A stretch of DNA of 14,419 nucleotides, taken from NCBI GenBank assembly GCA_964519995.1, contig CAZFLY010000060.1, positions 1 to 14,419 of the forward strand. Direction: 5' to 3'. This DNA is from CAZFLY01 sp964519995 (GTDB lineage Bacteria; Planctomycetota; Phycisphaerae; Sedimentisphaerales; Anaerobacaceae). The position numbers and the translations under genes were made by a program. Below are positions 7,081 to 14,216 of this stretch, piece after piece. Each line of letters starts with the position of its first letter. The stretch's first letter is position 1. The notes below the pieces were generated by a model. It worked only from the letters and a program-made list of their open reading frames with translations. It ran no database searches and was not told the origin of the DNA.

Positions 7081-8259
7081 ATGCAGATTCCGATTTTGGA
7101 TTTGAAAGCCCAGTACGCTACGTACAAATCAGAAGCTTTGCAGGCGATAAGTGAGGTATGTGACAGTCAGTTGTTTGCCCTCGGACCTGCAGTTGAAGAA
7201 TTTGAGCGGAGAATCGCCGCCTATTGTGGCTGTAAGTATGCCATAGGTGTCTCCAGTGGAACCGATGCGTTGCTTGTCAGCCTCATGGCCTTGGGAATAG
7301 GATCTGGTGACGAGGTCATAACAAGCCCATTTAGCTTTTTCTCAACTGCCGGTTCCACAGCGAGGCTGGGAGCAAAACCAGTCTTCGCAGATATTGATCC
7401 CGACTCGTACAACATTGATCCCGATAGTATCGGGCAGAAAATTACTGCAAAGACGCGGGCGATCATCCCGGTGCATATGTTCGGCCAGGTTGCACAGATG
7501 AAGCCTATCATGGAGATTGCCCGATGCCACAACTTGACTATCATCGAGGACGCCGCACAGGCAATGGGCGCAACACAAGATGGCACAAAATGTGGCAATT
7601 TCGGCGACTGTGGTTGCTTTTCCTTCTACCCAACGAAAAACCTCGGCGGCTTTGGCGACGGCGGCTTGGTTACCACAAACGATGAGTCTCTCGCAGAAAA
7701 AATCAAGATACTTCGTAACCATGGCCAGGACCCGGTGTATTACTACAAAGTAATTGGAGGCAACTTTCGACTCGATGGTATCCAAGGAGCTGTGCTGAAC
7801 GTCAAGCTAAAATATCTTGACGGCTGGAATGAAAAACGAAGACAAAATGCTGCTATTTACGACAGTATTTTTGCTGACTCGCCGGTCAAAACTCCAAAGA
7901 TTGATCCAAACAACATCAGCATTTATCATCAATATACTGTTAGAGTGTCGGAAAGAGATAAACTCCAGAAGTTCCTGGCTGACAACAAGATCGGCTCAGC
8001 GATATTTTATCCAAAACCCCTGCATCTGCAGGAATGCTTCGAAGGGCTGGGATACAGGCAAGGTGACTTGCCCATCGCAGAACGTCTCTGCAATGAGGTT
8101 TTATCGTTACCGATTTGTCCTGAGCTAACACATCAACAGATTGAGTATGTCGCTAAAACGGTACTTAAGTTCTATGGATTAAGTTATGAAACATCCGCCG
8201 GCGTCAATCAAAACGAGATTAAAATCCAGTTGACGCGGAATAGAAATTCGGGAGCGTAA
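7081..8259 (+). CDS. DegT/DnrJ/EryC1/StrS-family sugar aminotransferase
   Basis: This PLP-dependent enzyme of 392 residues, normal for the family, transfers an amino group to a keto sugar nucleotide in the cytoplasm. Visible landmarks are the N-terminal IPILDLKAQY, SSGTDALL (58-65) that helps hold the cofactor phosphate, IIEDAAQAMGA (154-164) with the PLP-ring aspartate D157, and SFYPTKNLGGFGDGG (181-195) with the Schiff-base lysine K186. The N terminus and the DLPIAERLCNEVLSLP segment (329-344) resemble WbpE/WlbC enzymes, which aminate UDP-3-keto-GlcNAcA, but sequence alone cannot fix the substrate. It is the first gene of the plus-strand cluster, 2 nt before the NusG-like gene, which supports a role in a surface polysaccharide containing an amino sugar. 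No oxidase or acetyltransferase partner lies in the window. Confidence 0.9.
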   Translation: MQIPILDLKAQYATYKSEALQAISEVCDSQLFALGPAVEEFERRIAAYCGCKYAIGVSSGTDALLVSLMALGIGSGDEVITSPFSFFSTAGSTARLGAKPVFADIDPDSYNIDPDSIGQKITAKTRAIIPVHMFGQVAQMKPIMEIARCHNLTIIEDAAQAMGATQDGTKCGNFGDCGCFSFYPTKNLGGFGDGGLVTTNDESLAEKIKILRNHGQDPVYYYKVIGGNFRLDGIQGAVLNVKLKYLDGWNEKRRQNAAIYDSIFADSPVKTPKIDPNNISIYHQYTVRVSERDKLQKFLADNKIGSAIFYPKPLHLQECFEGLGYRQGDLPIAERLCNEVLSLPICPELTHQQIEYVAKTVLKFYGLSYETSAGVNQNEIKIQLTRNRNSGA

Positions 8260-8261
8260 AG

Positions 8262-8819
8262 TTGCTCAAAGCAAGTGAAAATCCGCCGATCATATGGCCC
8301 GAAGCAGAGTCGATTCGTGACTTCACCGGTCTGTGGTGGGTTGCCCACATAAGAAGCAGAAATGAGAAGGCTCTGGCTCATGACCTGATTGGCAAAAACA
8401 TCAGCTACTTTCTGCCGATGACGTGGAAAGTCCGTCGCCGAAGCCACAGGACAATACGTTCGCTATTGCCTCTGTTCAGCGGGTATCTATTTTTCTGCGG
8501 CAACGAGAATGAGCGAATTGGACTTCTGCGTACAAATCGGGTTGCGAATCTGATTGAAGTTAAAGATCAAGAGAAGCTGCTTGACGAGCTGCTGCAAATT
8601 GAATATGCCCTTCGAGCCGGAGCTCCATTAACGCCCTACAAATATATCAAGGCGGAACAACGCTGCCGAGTTATAGCAGGTCCTTTGCTCGGTCTGGAAG
8701 GTATCGTTGTCACAGTAAAAAACACTACACGCCTGGTGCTGCAGATAGATATGCTCGGCCAAGCAGCAAGCGTAGAGATAGATATCGATATGATAGAGCC
8801 TGTTGAGGAGGCACGGTAG
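8262..8819 (+). CDS. NusG/RfaH/UpxY-like transcription antiterminator
   Basis: A 185-residue specialised NusG paralogue that probably binds RNA polymerase and helps it read through a long polysaccharide operon. The NGN domain spans about 24-115, beginning LWWVAHIRSRNEKALAHDL, with LPLFSGYLFF (69-78) matching the conserved P-L-F-x-G-Y-x-F segment. A KOW-like domain at about 131-182 contains GPLLGLEGIVV. Start TTG at 8262 follows GGGAG by 7 nt; the next internal Met is at residue 53, inside the NGN domain, so TTG is the likely start. The 2-nt gap to the aminotransferase stop implies co-transcription. UpxY and RfaH relatives are known from capsule and O-antigen loci; that this one acts on its own cluster is inferred from position. 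No ops-like element was recognised upstream. Confidence 0.85.
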   Translation: MLKASENPPIIWPEAESIRDFTGLWWVAHIRSRNEKALAHDLIGKNISYFLPMTWKVRRRSHRTIRSLLPLFSGYLFFCGNENERIGLLRTNRVANLIEVKDQEKLLDELLQIEYALRAGAPLTPYKYIKAEQRCRVIAGPLLGLEGIVVTVKNTTRLVLQIDMLGQAASVEIDIDMIEPVEEAR

Positions 8820-8846
8820 AGCATATATGATTAAAATTGCACATTA

Positions 8847-8876
8847 GCAACAGGAGGTTGCAAATTGAAGATTTGC
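8847..8876 (+). promoter_or_regulatory. Alternative hairpins over the ugd ribosome-binding site and start
   Basis: The Shine-Dalgarno AGGAGG (8852-8857) is 7 nt before the TTG start at 8865. Its AGGAG forms the exact loop of a 5-bp stem GCAAC/GTTGC (8847-8851 with 8857-8861). A second 6-bp stem GCAAAT/ATTTGC (8860-8865 with 8871-8876) has a TGAAG loop and includes the first base of the start codon. The stems share bases 8860-8861, so they are mutually exclusive in full. Whether they form in vivo is unknown. Confidence 0.4.
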
Positions 8877-10187
8877 GTAGTTGGAGTCGGATATGTCGGA
8901 TTAGTTACCGCGGCCTGTCTGGCAGAAGCCGGCAACAATATTGTATGTGTGGACAACAATGAGGACAAGATTGCCAACCTCAAAAAAGGAGTCATTCCCA
9001 TCTACGAGCCGGGCCTGACAGAAATAGTCGAACACAATGAAAAGCTCGGACGCCTGAAGTTTACAACCGATTTGAAATCAGGTCTAGACAGTTCAATTAT
9101 TATCTTCCTCGCAGTCGGAACACCATCAGCAAAAGATGGCTCGTGCAACATATCAGCAATACTTTCTGCTGCTGCCAGTGTCGCTGAAACTATGACAGAG
9201 TATCGGATTATCGTAACTAAAAGCACCGTACCCGTCGGCACACACGAACTCGTCACCGACCTGATCAAGTCCAAAACACAAGTACCATTTGACTACGTCA
9301 GCAACCCGGAGTTTCTGAAAGAAGGCGCTGCCGTTGAGGATTTTATGAGTCCGGATAGGATAATCATCGGAACGACCAATCCGGATGTTCGAGAAGTAAT
9401 GAGACAATTATACAGCCCTTTCATGAGAAGAAGCCGCCGAATAATATTTATGGATCCGGCCTCTGCTGAAATGACGAAATATGCAGCCAATGCAATGCTT
9501 GCAACGCGCATCTCCTTTATGAATGAGATAGCTACATTGTGCGAAAAGCTTGGTGCCGATGTGGAATTAGTAAGACAAGGCATTGGAAGTGATTCACGCA
9601 TAGGAGCATCGTTCTTATTTCCGGGCGTTGGATTTGGCGGAAGCTGTTTTCCAAAAGACATCCACGCCTTGATTCATACTGGCTCCCAACAAAGCTTCGA
9701 CATGAAGATCGCAAAATCTGTCTGGCAGGTGAATATCGATCAGCGAGACAGGTTTGCAAATCGTGTCACTGACTACTTCGCCGGACATGAAGCTGAAACG
9801 ATATTGGCTGTCTGGGGACTGGCATTCAAAGCAAAAACCGATGATGTAAGAGAATCACCCGCAATATACTGCATACGCAAGCTTCTCGATGCCGGATCGA
9901 GAATAAAGGCTTATGACCCTGAAGCAAATTTAGCCGCGATGGCAGCTCTTGACAACAGGATCGATACTTATCAGAACGGTTATGATGCACTCGAAAATGC
10001 GGATGCTCTTGTTATTTTTACCGACTGGCAGGAGTTTCGGAATCCCGATTTTGAGCTGATGAAAAAAAAACTAAAAAAACCTGTCATTTTTGACGGCAGA
10101 AACCTTTACGATCCAGCATTTGTCAAAGACCAGGGATTTGAGTACTACTGCATCGGCCGAGCCGCTACGCCTTCTTCATCTGCTTGA
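8865..10187 (+). CDS. ugd: UDP-glucose 6-dehydrogenase
   Basis: Oxidises UDP-glucose to UDP-glucuronate with two NAD+ in the cytoplasm, supplying uronic acid for polysaccharide. The 440-residue length fits the bacterial family. The N-terminal Rossmann motif GVGYVGLVTAACLAEAG is at 7-23, with D30 as the NAD-ribose acidic residue. The substrate segment FLKEGAAVEDFMSPDRIIIG is at 150-169, the helix lysine K205 in SAEMTKYAANAML, and the catalytic cysteine C261 in GFGGSCFPKD (257-265). The C-terminal UDP-binding region carries FKAKTDDVRESPA (321-333) and FDGRNLYDP (409-417). All expected key residues are present. The TTG start is supported by AGGAGG 7 nt upstream. A related enzyme such as UDP-ManNAc dehydrogenase is less likely given the YEPGL and FDGRNLYDP motifs. 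Confidence 0.95.
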   Translation: MKICVVGVGYVGLVTAACLAEAGNNIVCVDNNEDKIANLKKGVIPIYEPGLTEIVEHNEKLGRLKFTTDLKSGLDSSIIIFLAVGTPSAKDGSCNISAILSAAASVAETMTEYRIIVTKSTVPVGTHELVTDLIKSKTQVPFDYVSNPEFLKEGAAVEDFMSPDRIIIGTTNPDVREVMRQLYSPFMRRSRRIIFMDPASAEMTKYAANAMLATRISFMNEIATLCEKLGADVELVRQGIGSDSRIGASFLFPGVGFGGSCFPKDIHALIHTGSQQSFDMKIAKSVWQVNIDQRDRFANRVTDYFAGHEAETILAVWGLAFKAKTDDVRESPAIYCIRKLLDAGSRIKAYDPEANLAAMAALDNRIDTYQNGYDALENADALVIFTDWQEFRNPDFELMKKKLKKPVIFDGRNLYDPAFVKDQGFEYYCIGRAATPSSSA

Positions 10188-10198
10188 GGAAATGTGAC

Positions 10199-11218
10199 AT
10201 GATTATTCACGCCAAAGCCTATCCTCGTGTAGGACTCGTTGGAAATCCATCGGATGGATACTTCGGCAAAACGGTATCATTCACATTCTCAAACTTTTAC
10301 GCACAGGTAATTTTGTATGAGAGTCCGGAGCTTGAGATACTGCCCAGCGAGAAAGACCATTCACGATTTGCGAGTACTGTTGAACTTGTGAGAGATGTGA
10401 AGCTGCACGGCTACTACGGCGGCATCCGGCTGCTTAAGGCAACAGTTAAAAAATTCTATGACTACTGCCAAGACAACCATATTGAACTGCACAAAAAGAA
10501 CTTCACAATCAGATACAGCTCCAACATACCGCATGGCGTCGGCCTGGCTGGTTCAAGCGCAATAATTACCGCTTGTTTTCGGGCCCTTATGGCCTTCTAT
10601 GGCGTCAGCATCCCAAAATACATACAGGCAAATCTTATTCTCTCCGCTGAGGTTGACGAGCTGCAGATAGCCGCAGGTCTGCAGGACCGAGTCATCCAGG
10701 TCTATGAAGGTTTGGTCTACATGGACTTTTCTAAAGATATTATGGATAAACAGGGATACGGAAATTATGAGCCGCTCGACCCGAAGCTCCTGCCAAGACT
10801 TTACGTTGCGTACCGCGACGATTTGAGCGAACCGACAGAAGTCTTTCACAACAACATCCGCGCCCGCTTTGACCGTGGCGAAACAAAGGTTGTAAACGCG
10901 ATGCGGTACTGGGCAAGACTCACCGACAAAGTCAAACGCTATCTTCCGAATCAGGAAACAGAAAAAATCAGTGAGTTGTTAAATGCGAACTTCAACAAAA
11001 GACGCAGAATCTGTCGTATCAGCGACGAAAACATCCAAATGGTCGAAGCAGCTCGCTCCACAGGTGTAAGCGCCAAGTTCACCGGTTCCGGCGGTGCCAT
11101 TGTCGGCACATACACCGACGAACAAATGTTCGGCGAACTAAAAAAGAAACTTCGCAAGCTTAATATCAAGGTCATTAAACCAAAAGCCGTCACCAGCAAT
11201 CCGGAGGGATCAGGATGA
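10199..11218 (+). CDS. Glucuronokinase-like GHMP kinase
   Basis: A GHMP-superfamily sugar kinase of 339 residues, most likely phosphorylating D-glucuronate to glucuronate 1-phosphate with ATP. Motif 1 is PRVGLVGNPSDGYFGKTVSF (9-28); motif 2, the phosphate-binding loop, is PHGVGLAGSSA (111-121); motif 3 is FTGSGGAIVG (294-303). The segment AAGLQDRVIQVYEGLVYMDF (158-177), with E151 and D163 as likely metal and base residues, matches from memory the plant glucuronokinase pattern better than galactokinase, mevalonate kinase or heptose kinase. The ATG at 10199 follows GAGGA by 8 nt; a TTG at 10184 overlapping the ugd stop is less likely. It sits between ugd (11 nt away) and galU (4-nt ATGA overlap), which supports a UDP-GlcA function. 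It could instead phosphorylate another uronic acid such as galacturonate. Confidence 0.8.
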   Translation: MIIHAKAYPRVGLVGNPSDGYFGKTVSFTFSNFYAQVILYESPELEILPSEKDHSRFASTVELVRDVKLHGYYGGIRLLKATVKKFYDYCQDNHIELHKKNFTIRYSSNIPHGVGLAGSSAIITACFRALMAFYGVSIPKYIQANLILSAEVDELQIAAGLQDRVIQVYEGLVYMDFSKDIMDKQGYGNYEPLDPKLLPRLYVAYRDDLSEPTEVFHNNIRARFDRGETKVVNAMRYWARLTDKVKRYLPNQETEKISELLNANFNKRRRICRISDENIQMVEAARSTGVSAKFTGSGGAIVGTYTDEQMFGELKKKLRKLNIKVIKPKAVTSNPEGSG

Positions 11219-12081
11219 TTCGCAAGGCAGTCATCCCCGCAGCAGGTTTTGGCACGCGTTTTTTGCCCGCAACAAAATCACAGCCAAAAGAAATGCTGCC
11301 AATCGTAGATACGCCCGTCATTCAGTATGTGGTAGAAGAGGCTGTACATGCAGGAATCACCGACATACTCATGATCATTGGCAAAGGCAAACGCTCAATA
11401 GAAGAGCACTTCGACCGCAGTTTTCAGTTGGAAGCTCAGCTACTAGAAAAGGGCAAAACCCAAGAGTTGCAGGCAATGCGCCGAATCTCCGAGCTGGCTG
11501 ATATACACTTCGTCTGGCAGAAGGAAATGAAAGGGCTCGGTGATGCAATATACTGTGCCCGCCATCACGTACAAAGCGAACCCTTTGCTGTACTATTAGG
11601 TGACACCCTGATCGACTCGCCAACACCAGCCATAAAACAATTGGCAGATCTGTTCGTACGCATTCATCAACCAGTTGTGCTTCTCGAACAGGTCGCAACA
11701 GAGAAAGTTAACATGTACGGCGTAATCGATGGCCCACAAACCGAACCGGGAACCTTCCTTGTGAAAGACATTGTTGAGAAGCCCTCCGTCAATGAGGCAC
11801 CTTCAAACCTCGCAATTGCAGGTCGGTATGTCTTAACGCCTGACATCTTCGACCACATCAAGGAAGTCACACCAGATAAAGGCCGAGAGGTTCAACTCAC
11901 CGATGCGATTAGGACGATGATACAAAAACGGCCCATGTTTGGACTTTTGCTCGAAGGAAAACGATGCGATATTGGAAATAAAGAAGGATTCATAAAAACA
12001 AATATCGAATTCGCATTAAAACGCAACGATATGGCAGAGGATTTACGCCAATACATAAAACAACTGGCACAGACATTATAG
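11215..12081 (+). CDS. galU: UTP--glucose-1-phosphate uridylyltransferase
   Basis: Joins UTP and glucose 1-phosphate to give UDP-glucose and pyrophosphate, the substrate of Ugd. The 288-residue length is normal. The nucleotide-binding signature AAGFGTRFLPATKSQPKEML is at 9-28. LLGDTLI (127-133) carries the expected metal-binding D130; the following residue is Thr, where many homologues have a second Asp. VEKP (187-190), GRYVLTP (203-209) and KRCDIGNKEGF (249-259) complete the family pattern. The start overlaps the kinase stop as ATGA, with GGAGG close upstream, so translation is probably coupled. With the kinase next door, activity on glucuronate 1-phosphate is possible, but nothing in the motifs shows it. 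Confidence 0.95.
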   Translation: MIRKAVIPAAGFGTRFLPATKSQPKEMLPIVDTPVIQYVVEEAVHAGITDILMIIGKGKRSIEEHFDRSFQLEAQLLEKGKTQELQAMRRISELADIHFVWQKEMKGLGDAIYCARHHVQSEPFAVLLGDTLIDSPTPAIKQLADLFVRIHQPVVLLEQVATEKVNMYGVIDGPQTEPGTFLVKDIVEKPSVNEAPSNLAIAGRYVLTPDIFDHIKEVTPDKGREVQLTDAIRTMIQKRPMFGLLLEGKRCDIGNKEGFIKTNIEFALKRNDMAEDLRQYIKQLAQTL

Positions 12082-12092
12082 GGAGAAAGTCT

Positions 12093-12458
12093 ATGAGTCT
12101 CGTTGTAAAAATCCTTGGCGTTGTGATCACATGCATCGGCTTGCTTTATCTGCTCAAGCCCCTGCTTCCTGGTCAGTTGCTGGAGTTCTTCAAGAAAGGC
12201 AAACGGTTATACCTGGTGGCAGTTATAAGATTTGCGCTTGCGGTTGTCTTTTTGCTCGCGGCTCGCGAATGTAGAGTGCCCTGGCTGGTAATTGTCTTTG
12301 GAGTCCTTTTGTTGATTTCGGGCGCGCTCGTGCTGATAATTGGCCCCGACAGGCTCAGGCCGATGATGAACTGGTTCCAGAAACAATCAACTGTATTTGT
12401 CCGGCTTATGGGCCTGGTCGCAATAGCAATGGGAGCCATCCTTCTCTACGCCGCGTAA
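12093..12458 (+). CDS. Small four-helix membrane protein of unknown function
   Basis: A 121-residue, very hydrophobic protein with four predicted transmembrane helices (about 3-22, 38-57, 63-83 and 101-121) and short basic loops (KKGKR at 34-38, PDRLRP at 85-90). It ends within the last helix, so the C terminus is at or in the membrane. No family was recognised. ATG at 12093 follows GGGAG by 7 nt and the galU stop by 11 nt, so it is probably co-transcribed with galU. It might belong to the export or membrane side of the polysaccharide pathway, but that is only a positional guess. Confidence 0.75.
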   Translation: MSLVVKILGVVITCIGLLYLLKPLLPGQLLEFFKKGKRLYLVAVIRFALAVVFLLAARECRVPWLVIVFGVLLLISGALVLIIGPDRLRPMMNWFQKQSTVFVRLMGLVAIAMGAILLYAA

Positions 12459-12517
12459 GAACGGAACGTCGTGATTAGTGTATCGAGTCCCGAATCACAA
12501 ACCACGAGATACGAATT
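12459..12517 (+). repeat. Quasi-repetitive spacer before the epimerase
   Basis: Within this 59-bp gap, similar octamers follow one another: CGAATCAC (12491-12498), ACCACGAG (12501-12508) and ATACGAAT (12510-12517), preceded by GTGATTAGTG and TATCGAG. GTGATT (12471-12476) and AATCAC (12493-12498) are also an inverted pair. The pattern resembles short ACGAG/ATACGA-type dispersed spacers I recall from other environmental bacterial genomes. The epimerase has only a weak ribosome-binding site here (CGAGA). Confidence 0.3.
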
Positions 12518-13462
12518 ATGAGAGCACTTGTAACCGGAGCTGCTGGTTTTATCGGTTCGCATCTGTGTGAACGCCTTCTCAGCGATGGCTGGACCGTAAT
12601 CGGCGTGGACAATTTCGACGATTTCTATGACCCGCAAATAAAACGGCAAAATATCAGTAAGTGTCTTGAAAACGAAGAATTTCAGCTTATCGAAGCCGAC
12701 ATCCGAGATGCTGATGTAATGGATAAAGTGGTCGGTGACAGCGTTGACATAATCATCCATCTGGCTGCCAAAGCCGGCGTCAGACCATCAATTGCCCAGC
12801 CGCTGCTTTATGCCGATGTTAATGTAAATGGAACAATTGTACTGCTTGAGGCTGCGAAAAAACATAAGGTTGAACAGTTTATCTTTGGCTCAAGCTCAAG
12901 CGTCTATGGCAACAACGAAAAAATTCCGTTTTCTGAATGTGACAACATCGATTTTCCCATCTCACCGTACGCTGCTACCAAAAAAGCCGGCGAACTTATC
13001 TGCCATACATATCATCACCTCTATGGAACCTCCATAACCTGTTTGCGTTTTTTCACGGTCTATGGGCCGCGCCAAAGGCCTGACCTGGCTATTCACAAAT
13101 TTGCACGACTGATTGAACAAGAAAAATCCATACCAATTTATGGCGACGGCTCAATGATGAGGGACTTCACATACATTGACGACATAATCGACGGCACCGT
13201 TGCCGCAATGGAAAAATGTGCTGGCTTTAATATCTACAATCTAGGCGAATCCCGTCCTATTTCTGTCAATTATCTGGTCGCTGAAATTGAAAAGGCTCTT
13301 GGCAAAAAAGCAATCAAAGAATTCAAGCCCCCTCAGCCTGGCGATGTAGATCGAACTTATGCTGATGTCACCAAGGCCACAAAAGAACTCGGCTACAACC
13401 CATCAACAGACATCCAGACCGGCCTGGCAAAATTCGTCACCTGGTTAAGACAAAAGCAATAA
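12518..13462 (+). CDS. UDP-glucuronate 4-epimerase-like NAD-dependent epimerase
   Basis: An extended SDR enzyme of 314 residues that probably interconverts UDP-glucuronate and UDP-galacturonate through a 4-keto intermediate held on NAD. The Rossmann motif GAAGFIGSH is at 7-15, NAD-binding D31 in GVDNFDDFYDP, HLAAKAGVRPSI at 81-92, FGSSSSVYG at 123-131, the catalytic Y151-x3-K155 pair in SPYAATKKAGEL, and RFFTVYGPRQRPDLAI at 177-192. The DNFDDFYDPQIKRQN segment (31-45) is typical of UDP-GlcA 4-epimerases, whereas GalE usually has a shorter DNLS-type turn. Decarboxylases (UXS, ArnA) differ in the active-site loop. It follows the membrane-protein gene after a 59-bp spacer and may belong to the same operon. 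UDP-glucose 4-epimerase activity cannot be excluded. Confidence 0.88.
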   Translation: MRALVTGAAGFIGSHLCERLLSDGWTVIGVDNFDDFYDPQIKRQNISKCLENEEFQLIEADIRDADVMDKVVGDSVDIIIHLAAKAGVRPSIAQPLLYADVNVNGTIVLLEAAKKHKVEQFIFGSSSSVYGNNEKIPFSECDNIDFPISPYAATKKAGELICHTYHHLYGTSITCLRFFTVYGPRQRPDLAIHKFARLIEQEKSIPIYGDGSMMRDFTYIDDIIDGTVAAMEKCAGFNIYNLGESRPISVNYLVAEIEKALGKKAIKEFKPPQPGDVDRTYADVTKATKELGYNPSTDIQTGLAKFVTWLRQKQ

Positions 13463-13526
13463 CATCTAAACGGAAACTTCGGTTGATACAAGAAGACCAG
13501 ACAACGCGTTTTGAAGGGATAAGCCT

Positions 13527-14210
13527 ATGAGCTTGGTAACAGCAAACAATTTATCAAAGGCGTATGTAAAGGGAGAGCTAAAGGTTGAGGCATTAAAAGA
13601 TTTGAATTTTGAAATCGAACCGACCTCTTTTGTTTCTTTCATTGGCCCATCTGGTAGCGGCAAGACCACTCTCTTAAACCTCATTGGTTGTCTGGATAAG
13701 CCAACTTCGGGTATCTTGATGGTAGATGACACAGATGTCTCAGGTCTTAATACGCGGATGGCTGCAGCTTTCAGGGGCAGGAAAATCGGCTTCATATTCC
13801 AGGATTTCAATCTTATTCCTGTGCTTACGGTGTATGAAAATGTGGGTTATCCGCTTCTTATGGTACAAAACACCCCTTCGGGTGAAAGGAAAAGACGCAT
13901 TCTCACACTCCTTGAAGCAGTAGGAATGGCCGAAAAGAAGAACAAGTATCCCGACCAGATATCAGGCGGCCAAAAGCAGAGGGTGGCTGTGGCAAGGGCC
14001 TTGGTTACAAATCCAAAGCTTGTTTTAGCGGATGAACCGACAGCCAATCTCGATCACAAAACAGCATATATGGTTATCGACATTATGAAAAAGATGAAGA
14101 ATGAGCTTGGCACAACGTTTATCTTTTCAACCCATGACCAGAAAATCGTTGGAGAGGCTGAAATTATATATTCGCTGGAAGACGGAGAACTAACCAATGG
14201 AAGGGATTAA
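13527..14210 (+). CDS. ABC transporter ATP-binding protein, MacB/LolD type
   Basis: The 227-residue ATPase subunit of a type VII (mechanotransmission) ABC system that drives an FtsX-like membrane permease. All motifs are intact: Walker A GPSGSGKT (40-47), Q-loop Q92 in FIFQDFNLIPVLT, signature SGGQKQR (146-152), Walker B LVLADEPTANLD (165-176) and the switch histidine H203 in STHDQ. FNLIPVLTVYENV and the size are typical of LolD, MacB and related lipoprotein or peptide exporters. A Shine-Dalgarno (AAGGGAT) precedes the ATG. The permease starts 6 nt after its stop. The 64-bp gap from the epimerase shows no terminator, but the transporter may be a separate unit; a polysaccharide substrate would be unusual for this class. 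Confidence 0.95.
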   Translation: MSLVTANNLSKAYVKGELKVEALKDLNFEIEPTSFVSFIGPSGSGKTTLLNLIGCLDKPTSGILMVDDTDVSGLNTRMAAAFRGRKIGFIFQDFNLIPVLTVYENVGYPLLMVQNTPSGERKRRILTLLEAVGMAEKKNKYPDQISGGQKQRVAVARALVTNPKLVLADEPTANLDHKTAYMVIDIMKKMKNELGTTFIFSTHDQKIVGEAEIIYSLEDGELTNGRD

Positions 14211-14216
14211 AAGGCC

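Noticed and set aside
7342..7785. 147-residue minus-strand open frame inside the aminotransferase
   Set aside because: It is antisense to the PLP-binding core of a clear gene; the sequence shows no protein family and no start signal.
10184..10198. TTG start at 10184 for the GHMP kinase, overlapping the ugd stop
   Set aside because: ATG at 10199 follows GAGGA at a normal 8-nt spacing, and the five extra residues (MRKCD) add nothing recognisable.
13463..13526. Terminator between the epimerase and the ABC transporter
   Set aside because: Only a weak stem near AACGGAAACTTCGGTT is visible, with no T tract.
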